Shown here: positions 10,197 through 18,665 of the stretch, piece after piece
Layout of the letters: every line of letters starts with the position of its first letter
Position numbering within the stretch: position 1 is the stretch's first letter
Source: an uncultured Pseudomonadales bacterium
GTDB taxonomy: Bacteria > Pseudomonadota > Gammaproteobacteria > Pseudomonadales > Azotimanducaceae
Assembly: GCA_951813295.1 (NCBI GenBank)
Contig: CATOTI010000001.1
Coordinates: 992,001 to 1,056,000, forward strand
Reading direction: 5' to 3'
DNA: 64,000 nucleotides
The notes under the pieces: model-generated
Database searches by the model: none
What the model saw: only the letters and a program-made list of their open reading frames with translations
What the model was told of the DNA's origin: nothing
Position numbers and translations under genes: made by a program

Positions 10197-10961
10197 TCAC
10201 CGCGAAGGCGGAATGACGCGCTTGCCGGAAAACTGGTTGACGTAAACCTTCCACGGGTAGTGATCGCCCTCGCCTTCGGTGCCGACCACCTTCAGATGCT
10301 GCGTCAGCGCCCTACGCCAGGTGTTCGTCTCGTTGGCCGTCGTCATGTGCGGCGTCTTGCCGTGATGGAAAGTCACGGCGCCGAGTTTCAAGGGACATGC
10401 AACCGCACGCGTCTCGTCCGGTGCGCACGAGAGCAAATCGCTTTGCACGTTTTCCGGTTGACGATGCGTCAAGACACCCAGCCGATGGCCTTCGTCGATG
10501 AAGTGCATGCAACCCATCTCGACGCCCACATCGTGGAACGGCATCCAACAGGTGATGCCGCGCTCATCGAGATTTCTTCCCCAATACGCTTCGTCCTGAT
10601 GCCATGCCGTCGGCGTTTCGTTGTGCGGCGGCTTGGCCAGGAACTGGTCGTACCAGAACTCGAGTGCATCACCGAGAAGCGCGGAACCGAATTCGATCGC
10701 CCACGAACGGAACGGTGCGTCGTCGAATTCCGGCCATTGCCGGGTCGGACTGGCTTGCACGATCTTGAATGCACGCGCATCCCGCGCGACCCCTTTCTGC
10801 CAAGCCCAATCGAACGCCATCGTCGATCGGTTGGCCAGAATTTCATCGCAACGCGCCATGAGATTCTGCAGATCATTCGGATCGATCGCATCGTCGACGA
10901 CGAGCCAGCCGTGTGAGCGGAAAAACTCGATGTCCGATGTGCTCGCTTGTGGGTATGCCAT
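10197..10961 (-). CDS. Phytanoyl-CoA dioxygenase (PhyH) family protein 1
   Basis: This 254-residue mononuclear non-heme iron dioxygenase uses 2-oxoglutarate. The iron-binding HxD is His121-Gln-Asp123 (AWHQDEAYW), and the distal His is in the HHGKTPH segment (about residue 205). A conserved CWMPFHDVGVEMGCM block lies between them, as in other PhyH proteins. It is convergent with the TPR-oxygenase and divergent from a second PhyH gene. Members of this family hydroxylate small molecules, and substrates cannot be inferred from sequence. Confidence 0.9.
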   Translation of the reverse strand: MAYPQASTSDIEFFRSHGWLVVDDAIDPNDLQNLMARCDEILANRSTMAFDWAWQKGVARDARAFKIVQASPTRQWPEFDDAPFRSWAIEFGSALLGDALEFWYDQFLAKPPHNETPTAWHQDEAYWGRNLDERGITCWMPFHDVGVEMGCMHFIDEGHRLGVLTHRQPENVQSDLLSCAPDETRAVACPLKLGAVTFHHGKTPHMTTANETNTWRRALTQHLKVVGTEGEGDHYPWKVYVNQFSGKRVIPPSR

Positions 10962-11110
10962 GGTCGCGAATTATCACGGTGCGGGCGTCAAAACTAGCAG
11001 ACGAACACTGCCGGATCCGCATCCGGTAAGAGGGTATCGTCATCATTGAAACAACCAATCGCGGCACACCGAGCGGGGTCAGCTCGGCAGCACGCACGGG
11101 GAGGTTCATC

Positions 11111-11905
11111 GTGCCGCTACGACCGCACGCGTTCAGCATCGAAGAGAAGCACCATTACGACATCGAGGGCTTCGTCATTCGACATGACGCTTTCGATACC
11201 GAAGAGACCGCGTCGCTGATCAGCGCCGGTGAAACGTTGGTCGAGCAACTCGTGCGCGACCGCAACACGCCGCGTCAACGCTTCGGCAGCTATACCTTCG
11301 ACGGCGATGTCGATAACAGCGTCATGATCAAGTGGGAAGGTGATTCGGACGTCGTCCACGGCATCGAGCCGTTCGCGCACCTATCTCCAACTTTGCGCGA
11401 CGCCGCGGCCGATCCGCGTTTCATCGAGCCGATGAAGGACATCCTCTCCTGCGCTGCGCCTGCCCTCTTTACCGAGAAACTCAACCTCAAACGGCCACAC
11501 GACGGCGGCGCCAACCCGCTCCATCAGGACTTCCCTTACTGGCTGAACGTCGCCGAGAACGCAGCAGAGGTCGCGACGGCAATGCTGTTTCTGGACGACG
11601 CCGATCAGGAAAACGGCTGCCTGTATGTCGTGCCGCGCAGTCACGACCGCGGCGAATGGATGTTGTCCGAAAGTGAAGATCGGTTTGCCCGGCACGAGCT
11701 TTCGCCGGACGACCTCGGCGGTTTCGAGTTGATCCCGGTCGAAGCCACGGCTGGATCGGTGATCTTTTTCGGGCCCTATCTCCTGCATCAATCCGCACCG
11801 AACCAATCTGATCAGGGGCGACGCGCGTTGCTCTTCAGCTACCAACCGCCCGGGCGAGTGACGCAGCGCGAGGTACTGACGCGGGCTTTGAAAGCCTCGC
11901 GATGA
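11111..11905 (+). CDS. Phytanoyl-CoA dioxygenase (PhyH) family protein 2, ectoine-hydroxylase-like
   Basis: This 264-residue 2OG-Fe(II) dioxygenase has HxD at His138-Gln-Asp140 (PLHQDFPYW) and the distal His226 in YLLHQSAPN, followed by the usual basic residue for 2-oxoglutarate (GRRALLFSY). The GTG start at 11111 follows a GGGGAGG ribosome site. An MFS transporter begins 63 bp downstream on the same strand, which hints at uptake and hydroxylation of one compound. The protein is related to, but clearly different from, the other two PhyH proteins here. Confidence 0.9.
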   Translation: MPLRPHAFSIEEKHHYDIEGFVIRHDAFDTEETASLISAGETLVEQLVRDRNTPRQRFGSYTFDGDVDNSVMIKWEGDSDVVHGIEPFAHLSPTLRDAAADPRFIEPMKDILSCAAPALFTEKLNLKRPHDGGANPLHQDFPYWLNVAENAAEVATAMLFLDDADQENGCLYVVPRSHDRGEWMLSESEDRFARHELSPDDLGGFELIPVEATAGSVIFFGPYLLHQSAPNQSDQGRRALLFSYQPPGRVTQREVLTRALKASR

Positions 11906-11968
11906 CGGATAGATCGCTCGATTGCCCCACGTCGATTGACTAAGGTCGAGCCAAGGGAGGAGGCGAAC

Positions 11969-13302
11969 ATGCAAGAAGACGCAGAAGAAGAAGAGCGCGT
12001 CAGCTCGGGAAGCTACGTCTTCCTCGTTTTCCTGACGTTGCTGAACGTCATGAATTTCGTCGACCGGCAACTCCTCGCGAGCTTCGCGAACTACATCATG
12101 CCGGACCTCAACCTGACCAACACCGAGTTCGGACTCCTCACCGGCTCGTCTTCCTCTTCTTCTACTCGATCATGGGTGTGTTTATGGGCGTGCTCGCCGA
12201 CAAGGTGAACCGCACCCGCCTGATCGCCGCTGGCCTCGCGCTCTGGAGCATCTTGACGGCCGCCTCCGGCATGGCGAAGGGATTTCTGAGCCTCGCCCTC
12301 CCGCGCATGTTCATCGGCGTCGGCGAATCGATCATGACGCCGACCTCGATGTCACTCCTCGCCGATCGTTTTCCGGCTCGCTCGCTCGGTTTCGCGTCCG
12401 GTTTCTACTACATGGGCGTGCCGATCGGCGCAGGCTTGAGCCTGCTCGTCGTCGGTTATCTCGGGCCCGCCATCGGCTGGCGGAACTGTTTTTACCTGCT
12501 GGGCGGCATCGGCGTGGCGTTGGCGATCGCCATGCTGTTCATCAAGGAGACGCCGCGTCGCCATCTGTTGAAATCGAGTGCCGACGGTGAATCGGCAGGC
12601 GAACCGCAGATCGGATTCGTCGAGATCGCCATCACCGTCGCCAGGACGCTGCCGAAATCGCCCGCGCTCATGATGACGATCGGTGGTGGCGTCGCCTTTC
12701 ATTTTGTCCTCGGCGCAGCCGGATTCGAGCAACTCTGGTTCGTCGAAGAACGGGGCTTCGATCGCGCCGAGATCGCTCGCTACACGGGCTGGATCGGCAT
12801 CGTCGGGGGCGTTCTCGGCAATCTGTTCGGCGGCCTCGGTAGCGACTGGTTGCAGCGCAAGACTGGCATGGGACGGCCGATGTTTCTCTTCGTCATCATG
12901 CTGATCCTGGCACCGATCAACATCGTCTATCGCATCGTGCCGGGTGATTCGATCTGGTTCTGGATCGGCGTTTTCATCGCCTACTTCCAACTCGGCACCT
13001 TCTACGGACCGACATTCTCGACCGTGCAGGAGCTCGTTCCACCGACTGTTCGCGCCACGATCGTCGCGTTCTATCTGCTGACGCTGAACCTCGTCGGTGT
13101 AGGCATCGGCATCACGGCGGCGGGAATCGCCGTCGACGCCATGATTGCCGCCGGTTCGACCGAGCCCTACACGATCGTGCTGCTGGTGTTCACGGTGATT
13201 TCGTTCAGCTGTATTCCGCTCTTCTACTTTGCGGGCCGGCGCTACGAACGCGACCGGGCGAAGCTTTACGAGTCCGTCGAATCACCGTCGAGCGCGGCCT
13301 AA
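11969..13302 (+). pseudogene. MFS transporter interrupted by a one-base frameshift
   Basis: Two frames together encode a 12-helix major facilitator of about 440 residues, similar to the UhpC/ExuT-like or spinster-like carriers. The first part (from ATG 11969, ribosome site GGGAGGAGG) runs through transmembrane segment 1 and the motif DRQLLASF to about 12147. The rest continues in the next frame with GVFMGVLADKVNR, the classical loop 2-3 motif. At 12146-12150 the sequence GGCTCG needs one extra C to restore a hydrophobic helix in place of an artificial serine run. Everything downstream is intact to 13302. A sequencing error or a recent mutation are both possible. Confidence 0.85.
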
Positions 13303-13328
13303 GCGCACGAATCGGCGCTGCAACGATC

Positions 13329-14096
13329 GTGCATCGCCCCACCCGATCCACAGACCACGCCCGGCCGACCCGCGTCGGCTTCCCGTGGTACGACGTCGGC
13401 ACAGCAAAACCCGGCTGGAATGCGCTTTGGGATTCCCTTCGTCCGAACCTCGACGAATTGGGCTTCGGACCGCTCGACAGGCGGCTCGACCGACGACCCG
13501 GCCAATCCCAGTGGGCCGATCCCGCGCTGCTACTGAGCCAGTGCTGCGGCCTCGATGTCGTGGGCCGGACATCGAATCTGCAACCCATCGCAGCGCCGGT
13601 GTTCCGTGATCTCGAGTGCGAGTCTGGTGACTACTACAGCCTCGTCATCGCCCGAGACGAACCGCCAACCCACGCCGTGGTGGCCGTTAACGACCCACAC
13701 TCCCGGTCGGGCCACACGTCGCTCATTTACTGGCTGGCCGATACGCACCGTCGAGCAAAACGCGTGATCTTCACCGGATCTCACGCGCGGAGCATCGAGA
13801 TGGTGCGGGCGGGAAGGGCCGACATCGCCGCCATCGACGCGATTTCTTGGCGCGCATTGGAATCACTCGACGTCGAGATCATCGATCGCACGCGGTCCGG
13901 TCCCGCACCCCCCTTCATCACGCGTAACAACCTGTCGGCGGAACCGCTGCGGCTCGCGCTCGCCGCGGCGATCGACGCGCTGGGGGCCGACGGCCCGCTT
14001 GGCTTGAACGGAATCGTCCCTGTCGACGCGAGTCGATACGACGTGTTCCGCGACGACTTAGCCCTTATCGAAGGCGGCGACGAGTGGTCGAGCTAG
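13329..14096 (+). CDS. PhnD-like phosphate/phosphonate-type substrate-binding protein, no signal peptide
   Basis: This 255-residue protein resembles the periplasmic phosphonate-binding PhnD fold. It has the YYSLVIAR segment, AVNDPHSRSGHTSLIYWL (the typical S-x-SG-hinge region) and ADIAAIDAISW. It starts at a GTG with no signal peptide or lipobox, and no ABC permease or ATPase gene is adjacent. It overlaps the following sterol-desaturase-type gene by 13 bp, so the two are co-translated. It may be an orphan binding or sensor protein within the oxygenase cluster rather than a transporter subunit; this is inference. Confidence 0.75.
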   Translation: MHRPTRSTDHARPTRVGFPWYDVGTAKPGWNALWDSLRPNLDELGFGPLDRRLDRRPGQSQWADPALLLSQCCGLDVVGRTSNLQPIAAPVFRDLECESGDYYSLVIARDEPPTHAVVAVNDPHSRSGHTSLIYWLADTHRRAKRVIFTGSHARSIEMVRAGRADIAAIDAISWRALESLDVEIIDRTRSGPAPPFITRNNLSAEPLRLALAAAIDALGADGPLGLNGIVPVDASRYDVFRDDLALIEGGDEWSS

Positions 14097-14932
14097 ACGC
14101 GAGCTGGGTCACTGCCAACGAAGTTCTGGTTCGATCGAGCACATCGGTCACGATCTTCGTTCTGGTCGCACTGGCCGAGATCATCATCCCGCGCCGCGCC
14201 CTCGAGATCGGTAGGGTTCTGAGGTGGGCAAGCAACCTTGCCCTCGCGGTACTCAATGCGCTGATCATCCGACTTCTCTTTCCCATCGCCGCCGTCGGTA
14301 CGGCGGCGTTCGCCTCGGCCAACGAGTGGGGAATCCTGAACCGATGGGACGTATCGTTCGGCGTCACGCTTGTCGCGTCGATCCTGATCCTCGATTTCGT
14401 CATCTGGGTACAGCACCGGGCGTTTCACGCGATCCCCGCGCTCTGGCGGGTGCACCGCGTGCATCATGCCGACCCGGATTACGACCTCACCACAGGACTC
14501 CGTTTTCACCCGATCGAGATCTCGATCTCGATGCTGATCAAAATGCTCGTGATCGTCGCCATCGGCGCACCGATCACCGCGGTGGTGCTCTTTGAGGTCC
14601 TGCTCAATGCGACATCGACCTTCAATCACGGCAACGTCCGTATTGGCTTCGGTTTCGATCGAATCCTGCGGTGGGTCATCGTGACGCCCGACATGCACCG
14701 CGTGCATCACTCGGTCGACCAAATCGAGACGAACTCGAACTTCGGTTTCAACGTGCCCTGGTGGGACCGACTGTTCGGCACCTATCGAGACCAGCCCGTT
14801 ACGGGCCACGAAGCGATGGTGGTCGGCGTGGCGGGCTTCGACGACATTCGGGATGTCTGCCACTTACCCGGCGTGCTAACAATGCCCTTTCGGCGACCAC
14901 GCGGCCAGGATCGAGGTTCGAATGAAGGATGA
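14084..14932 (+). CDS. Sterol desaturase/fatty acid hydroxylase family membrane protein
   Basis: This 282-residue integral membrane di-iron hydroxylase has the three-part histidine signature: HRAFH (111-115), HRVHH (124-128) and HRVHH (205-209), plus an NHGN segment. Several hydrophobic helices lie in the N-terminal 110 residues and around 150-175. The family hydroxylates or desaturates lipids, sterols or carotenoids. The gene overlaps its neighbours on both sides (13 bp upstream, 11 bp downstream), forming a tight three-gene unit with the PhnD-like protein and PhyH protein 3. Confidence 0.9.
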   Translation: MVELDASWVTANEVLVRSSTSVTIFVLVALAEIIIPRRALEIGRVLRWASNLALAVLNALIIRLLFPIAAVGTAAFASANEWGILNRWDVSFGVTLVASILILDFVIWVQHRAFHAIPALWRVHRVHHADPDYDLTTGLRFHPIEISISMLIKMLVIVAIGAPITAVVLFEVLLNATSTFNHGNVRIGFGFDRILRWVIVTPDMHRVHHSVDQIETNSNFGFNVPWWDRLFGTYRDQPVTGHEAMVVGVAGFDDIRDVCHLPGVLTMPFRRPRGQDRGSNEG

Positions 14933-15788
14933 TTGGAACGAACACCGGCAGAAACTCGCCGACGACGGCGCGATTCTGATTCATGGCGGTTTCAGCGAAA
15001 CCGAAATGCAGCTAGTGGACGCCGCTTTTCAGTGGATGGTCGACAACCCCGGTCCCGGGGCCGAGAAACGCTACACGCACGAAGCCGCCACGTTCTACGA
15101 GTCGACCGGTTACGCACCACACGAAGATGCCTTTTCCTCGATCTTCGCGAAGACCCGGATCGTCGACATGGTGAAACGCCTCTACGACGGCGGCGACGTC
15201 TGGTATCTGGGCGAGCAACTCTTCTGGAAACACGGCGGCCACGCGCGGCGCACGCCCTGGCATCAAGACCTCTCCTATCTACCGTTCACCGGGTCCTCGG
15301 TCATCGGCGTCTGGATCTCCCTCGGCGATCTGTCGCAATCGAACTGCCTGGAGTTCGTTCGCGCCTCCCACCGCGGCGTGCTCTACAACGGCGCAAGTTA
15401 TCTCGATCTCGAAGACGATACGCACCCGATCTACCCCGACTCGAGCATGCCGCGGCTGCCCGATATCGAAGCCGATCGAGACGCGTGGGACATCCTCTCC
15501 TGGCCCGTCAAGCGCGGCGACCTCATCGTCTTTCACCTCGCCACGTTGCACGGCGGGGGCCAGACGACACCTGAGATCGAGCGTCGGTCACTCACGCTTC
15601 GTTTCTTCGGTACAGACGCCATCTGGACCGAACCACTACCGCAACCGAATCCGGAAGCCTTCGCCGCTCGACGCGCGAAAGCCGTGCAGAAGTCCGGCAC
15701 ACGGCCCGCGCCGAAACGCCCCCCGGAACCCGGCGAGGCAATGTACGCCGGCGGCCAGTTTCTCAAACTCGAGTCCGGCATCGGCTAG
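14922..15788 (+). CDS. Phytanoyl-CoA dioxygenase (PhyH) family protein 3
   Basis: This 288-residue 2OG-Fe(II) dioxygenase has HxD at His114-Gln-Asp116 (TPWHQDLSYL) and the distal His210 in TLHGGGQT. The family region ASHRGVLY is present. It overlaps the upstream sterol-desaturase-type gene by 11 bp, so the two are probably co-translated and may act on the same lipid-like substrate. The C-terminal 40 residues are proline- and alanine-rich and unlike the other PhyH proteins in the window. Confidence 0.9.
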   Translation: MKDDWNEHRQKLADDGAILIHGGFSETEMQLVDAAFQWMVDNPGPGAEKRYTHEAATFYESTGYAPHEDAFSSIFAKTRIVDMVKRLYDGGDVWYLGEQLFWKHGGHARRTPWHQDLSYLPFTGSSVIGVWISLGDLSQSNCLEFVRASHRGVLYNGASYLDLEDDTHPIYPDSSMPRLPDIEADRDAWDILSWPVKRGDLIVFHLATLHGGGQTTPEIERRSLTLRFFGTDAIWTEPLPQPNPEAFAARRAKAVQKSGTRPAPKRPPEPGEAMYAGGQFLKLESGIG

Positions 15789-15853
15789 CATATGACCGAT
15801 GGAAGTGGCCGCGACCGGCTACCTTCAACCGACAGCAAACCTGAGGAGTACCC

Positions 15854-16207
15854 ATGGCAGAGCTCATCCTCTACCACAACCCGGGATGAGGTAATTCACG
15901 CACCGCAATGGCGACATTGCGCGAGCAAGACGTCGAGTTCGATGTCATCGAATACCTGAAAACCCCACTAACAAAAGCCGACTTGGAACGAGTTCTCGAA
16001 CTCATTCCGAACAACCCGGCCGATCTCGTCCGCAACGACAAGAAGTTCAAGGAACTCGGCCTCGACAAAGCGGACTATCAAGACGCCGACAGCGTGGTGG
16101 CACTGCTTCTCGAACACCCGGCGCTCATGCAGCGGCCAGTCGCCCTGAAGGGCGAATGCGCGATGATCGCGCGGCCGGGGGCGAGCGTGACCGAGATGCT
16201 CGACTAG
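15854..16207 (+). CDS. arsC: ArsC-family arsenate reductase-like protein with in-frame UGA at the catalytic cysteine (probable selenoprotein)
   Basis: Reading through one TGA (15887-15889) gives a 117-residue ArsC-fold protein of normal length. The motif is YHNPG-x-GNSR, where x, residue 12, is the UGA; in E. coli ArsC, Cys12 is the catalytic nucleophile in YHNPACGTSR. The other arsenate-site arginines have counterparts (LVRND, MQRPV, IARPG). A GAGGAG ribosome site lies 5 bp before the ATG at 15854, while the internal ATG at 15908 has none. A hairpin after the UGA fits a bacterial SECIS element (separate entry). ArsC-like selenoproteins are known from marine metagenomes. The alternative is a nonsense mutation or base error; no selA or selB is in the window. 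Confidence 0.75.
15904..15921 (+). promoter_or_regulatory. Bacterial SECIS-like hairpin downstream of the in-frame UGA
   Basis: The arms CGCAAT (15904-15909) and ATTGCG (15916-15921) form a perfect 6-bp stem around the 6-nt loop GGCGAC. The loop starts with two G residues, and 20 nt separate the UGA from the first loop base. These values fall within the published bacterial SECIS model: a loop of 3-14 nt with G in the first two positions, 16-37 nt after UGA. A 3-nt bulge and two more pairs can extend the stem. The hairpin lies wholly within the coding sequence, as expected for bacteria. Confidence 0.6.
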
Positions 16208-16272
16208 CAGAGACCGACCCACCGTCCCGTCGCTCAAGCGTGAGCGGCGGGCGAAGACACTAAGGACGAAGC

Positions 16273-17184
16273 ATGCCCATGCGTGAAGCACGACGCTGGA
16301 CGATCCCCGACGCGAGCGATCCTGGAGGCACGATCACGATCGCGGGGTGGGACTTCGGCGGCCATGGGCCGATTGCCCTGCTCCACCACGCCAACGGTAT
16401 GTGCGGGGCCCTCTGGGAGCCGCTCGCGCACAAGCTCACCGAGCACTACCGGATCTTCGCGATCGATGCACGTGGACACGGTGATTCCGATGCACGCGTC
16501 GCGCCGGAGGGATACGAGTGGGACTACTTTGTCGAGGATCTCGCCAACGTCGCCCGGGCACTGATGGACGAGTTCGCCGTTGAGCAGATCGAGTACGGCA
16601 TCGGCAGCTCGTTCGGCGGCATCCTCACCGCCGCGGTCGAGGCGCTATACCCCGGCACCTACAAGCGCGTCGCCATGCTCGATCCGCCCGTCCACCCCAA
16701 GGCCGAAGCGCTGGCAAAATTCGGTATGGATCCCGGCGTCGAACCTCCGCCGAGCCAGAAAGCCGAACGCGTGTCCCAAACTCGGCGTCGACGTGTCGTG
16801 TGGCCGTCACGCGACGTCATACGGGATGCCTGGCACGGCAAACCACTCTTCGCCGCGTGGCTCGATGAAGCGTTCGAGATCTATCTCGCAGACGGCTTTC
16901 GCGATCTGCCGAGCGGCGAGGTCGAACTCAAATGCCATCCGTCCGTCGAAGCCCACATCTTCGAAACCACCGGGAGCTTGGAGACGACCGAGTTCGCGCC
17001 CGAGGTGAAGGCGCCGGTGCTGTTCGCGCACGCGAGCCGCGGTTTCTTTCCGCCCGAGTACTTCCGTCGCGTCGCCGGGCTTTTTCCTCGCGGCGAATTC
17101 GTCGAGATCGACGCAGGGCACCTTCTGCCGCTCGAGGTGCCGGAACAATGCGCGACCGAACTCGAGCGTTTCGCCGAGGGCTGA
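16273..17184 (+). CDS. Alpha/beta hydrolase
   Basis: This 303-residue alpha/beta-hydrolase-fold enzyme has the nucleophile elbow GSSFGG (Ser113), the upstream oxyanion HHANG motif, the DARGHGDSD block, and a C-terminal catalytic His in DAGHLLPLE. No signal peptide is present. It begins 65 bp after the ArsC-like gene on the same strand. The family covers esterases, epoxide hydrolases and haloperoxidases, and the substrate is not evident. Confidence 0.9.
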   Translation: MPMREARRWTIPDASDPGGTITIAGWDFGGHGPIALLHHANGMCGALWEPLAHKLTEHYRIFAIDARGHGDSDARVAPEGYEWDYFVEDLANVARALMDEFAVEQIEYGIGSSFGGILTAAVEALYPGTYKRVAMLDPPVHPKAEALAKFGMDPGVEPPPSQKAERVSQTRRRRVVWPSRDVIRDAWHGKPLFAAWLDEAFEIYLADGFRDLPSGEVELKCHPSVEAHIFETTGSLETTEFAPEVKAPVLFAHASRGFFPPEYFRRVAGLFPRGEFVEIDAGHLLPLEVPEQCATELERFAEG

Positions 17185-17244
17185 TCGCTCCAGCCCGAGC
17201 CGAGGGGGCGCGGGCACAACTCAACCCGTCAGAGACCCGACCCA

Positions 17245-18215
17245 ATGAAGTCCATTGCCTTGCTGATTCTCGCCGTGACGTGGTCGATGGCCGCTGTTGC
17301 CCAAGACGCGACCGGTAGCCTGCGCGTATTCATCTGCGGGAGCTCGTCGCCACTTGCCGATCAGCAACGTGCACAAGCCTGTATTGCCGTCGTCACGGAT
17401 GATGCTTACGTGCTTTTCGATACGGGTTCCGGCTCCGGCACCCGACTCACACTCGGCGGCCTGCCGGCGCCACGCCTGGACGCGGTACTCCTCACGCATT
17501 TCCACTCGGATCACATCTCGGACCTCTACCCGATCAACCTCACCTCCTGGGCGAGCGGTCGGCGGGACCCCCGCTCGCGGTCTACGGTCCGCAAGGCGTC
17601 GATCTGGTCGTGGCAGGCCTCAACGACGCATACGAACTCGATCGCAACTACAGAGTCGCGCACCACGGCGCCGAACTCCTGAAGCCGGACGCGGGGCTTC
17701 TCGAAGCCAACATACTCGCCCCAGGCGCGACCGAGACCATCGGTGGCCTAACGATTACGGCAATCCCCGTGAACCACGAACCGATTCATCCCGCGTTCGG
17801 TTACCGCGTCGACTACGGCGACCGCTCGGTCGTCATCAGCGGCGACACGGTTGTTTCGGCATCGCTCATGGAAGCCGCCGACGGCACCGACCTCCTCCTG
17901 CATGACGCGCTTTCGCCGATGATCCTGAACGCCGCCGTCGCCAACGCCGAACGCATGGGAATGGCTGTCCGCGCGCAGATCCTGCGGGATGTGATCGGCT
18001 ATCACGCCCACACGACGGCGATCGCTGCAGCGGCAGCCGAAATCGAGATTGGATTGCTGGCCTTCTACCACCTCGTCCCACCACCGCGAAACGCGCAGAT
18101 GGAAGGCGTCTTCATGCAGGGCGTCGACGACGACATAGTTCTGACGGAAGACCTCATGTGGTTCGAACTGCCCGTCGGGAGCGACACGATCGAGGTCACG
18201 CGGCCGGTGAATTGA
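17245..18215 (+). pseudogene. Secreted metallo-beta-lactamase-fold hydrolase, frameshifted
   Basis: Two frames together encode a metallo-beta-lactamase-fold protein of about 320 residues. The first frame has a signal peptide (cleavage after MAAVAQ near residue 20) and the zinc motif THFHSDH (His85, His87, Asp89, His90). The second frame has the VYGPQGV segment, the NHEP region, GYRVDYGDRSVVISGDT, and YHAHTTA near the end. The frames join if one C is added to the five-C run at about 17569-17573. The arrangement resembles ribonuclease-Z-like or arylsulfatase-type MBL proteins. Given the homopolymer, a sequencing error is likely, and the real gene may be intact. Confidence 0.8.
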
Positions 18216-18234
18216 ACGAACGCGCAGCAACCCG

Positions 18235-18609
18235 ATGACCAACGAAACGAACGCCAAATCCCCCGCGCGACGGCGGGCTGACGAAATCAAGCCGTACCGC
18301 TGCAAGAACCTTATCGCCGTCGTCGAAGAACCGAGCGACATGAGGAACATCGGCACGGTCATTCGCAACGTCAACGCGCTGGGCGTCGAGAAAGCCTACG
18401 TGGTCGATCCTCGCGGCGCCCTTCCCGATGACTGGCAGGACATGAGAGAGCAGCGCCCGCTCTCGAAGACGTCCGTTTCGGCCGTGAAGTGGAGCTTCGT
18501 CAAACGTTTCGACAGCACCGAGGAATGTCTTGCCCACCTCGAGAAGCGCGCGACCAACCCAAGCGGAGCAACCGTCTATACGCCGGAAATCTCGATCCAA
18601 CGGGAGTAA
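18235..18609 (+). CDS. SpoU/TrmH-type RNA methyltransferase, truncated
   Basis: This 124-residue product matches the N-terminal half of a SpoU-type RNA 2-O-methyltransferase: NLIAVVEEPSDMRNIGTVIRNVNALG contains the conserved N-x-GxxxRN-type motif 1. The usual C-terminal half with the SAM-binding knot (GNESRG and SLN motifs) is missing, since the frame stops after about 120 residues. The stop is followed after 54 bp by a convergent gene, so there is no room for the rest. It is either a truncated remnant or a minimal variant without the SAM loop. Confidence 0.65.
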   Translation: MTNETNAKSPARRRADEIKPYRCKNLIAVVEEPSDMRNIGTVIRNVNALGVEKAYVVDPRGALPDDWQDMREQRPLSKTSVSAVKWSFVKRFDSTEECLAHLEKRATNPSGATVYTPEISIQRE

Positions 18610-18665
18610 CGACGCGCGACGCGGATCTCGCGCGTCTCGATCACCTCTCGGCCCAAACGCGCGAA

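Noticed and set aside
12140..12180. Programmed frameshift in the MFS gene
   Set aside because: No slippery heptamer or stimulatory structure is visible, and MFS transporters are not known to use one; a one-base indel explains it better.
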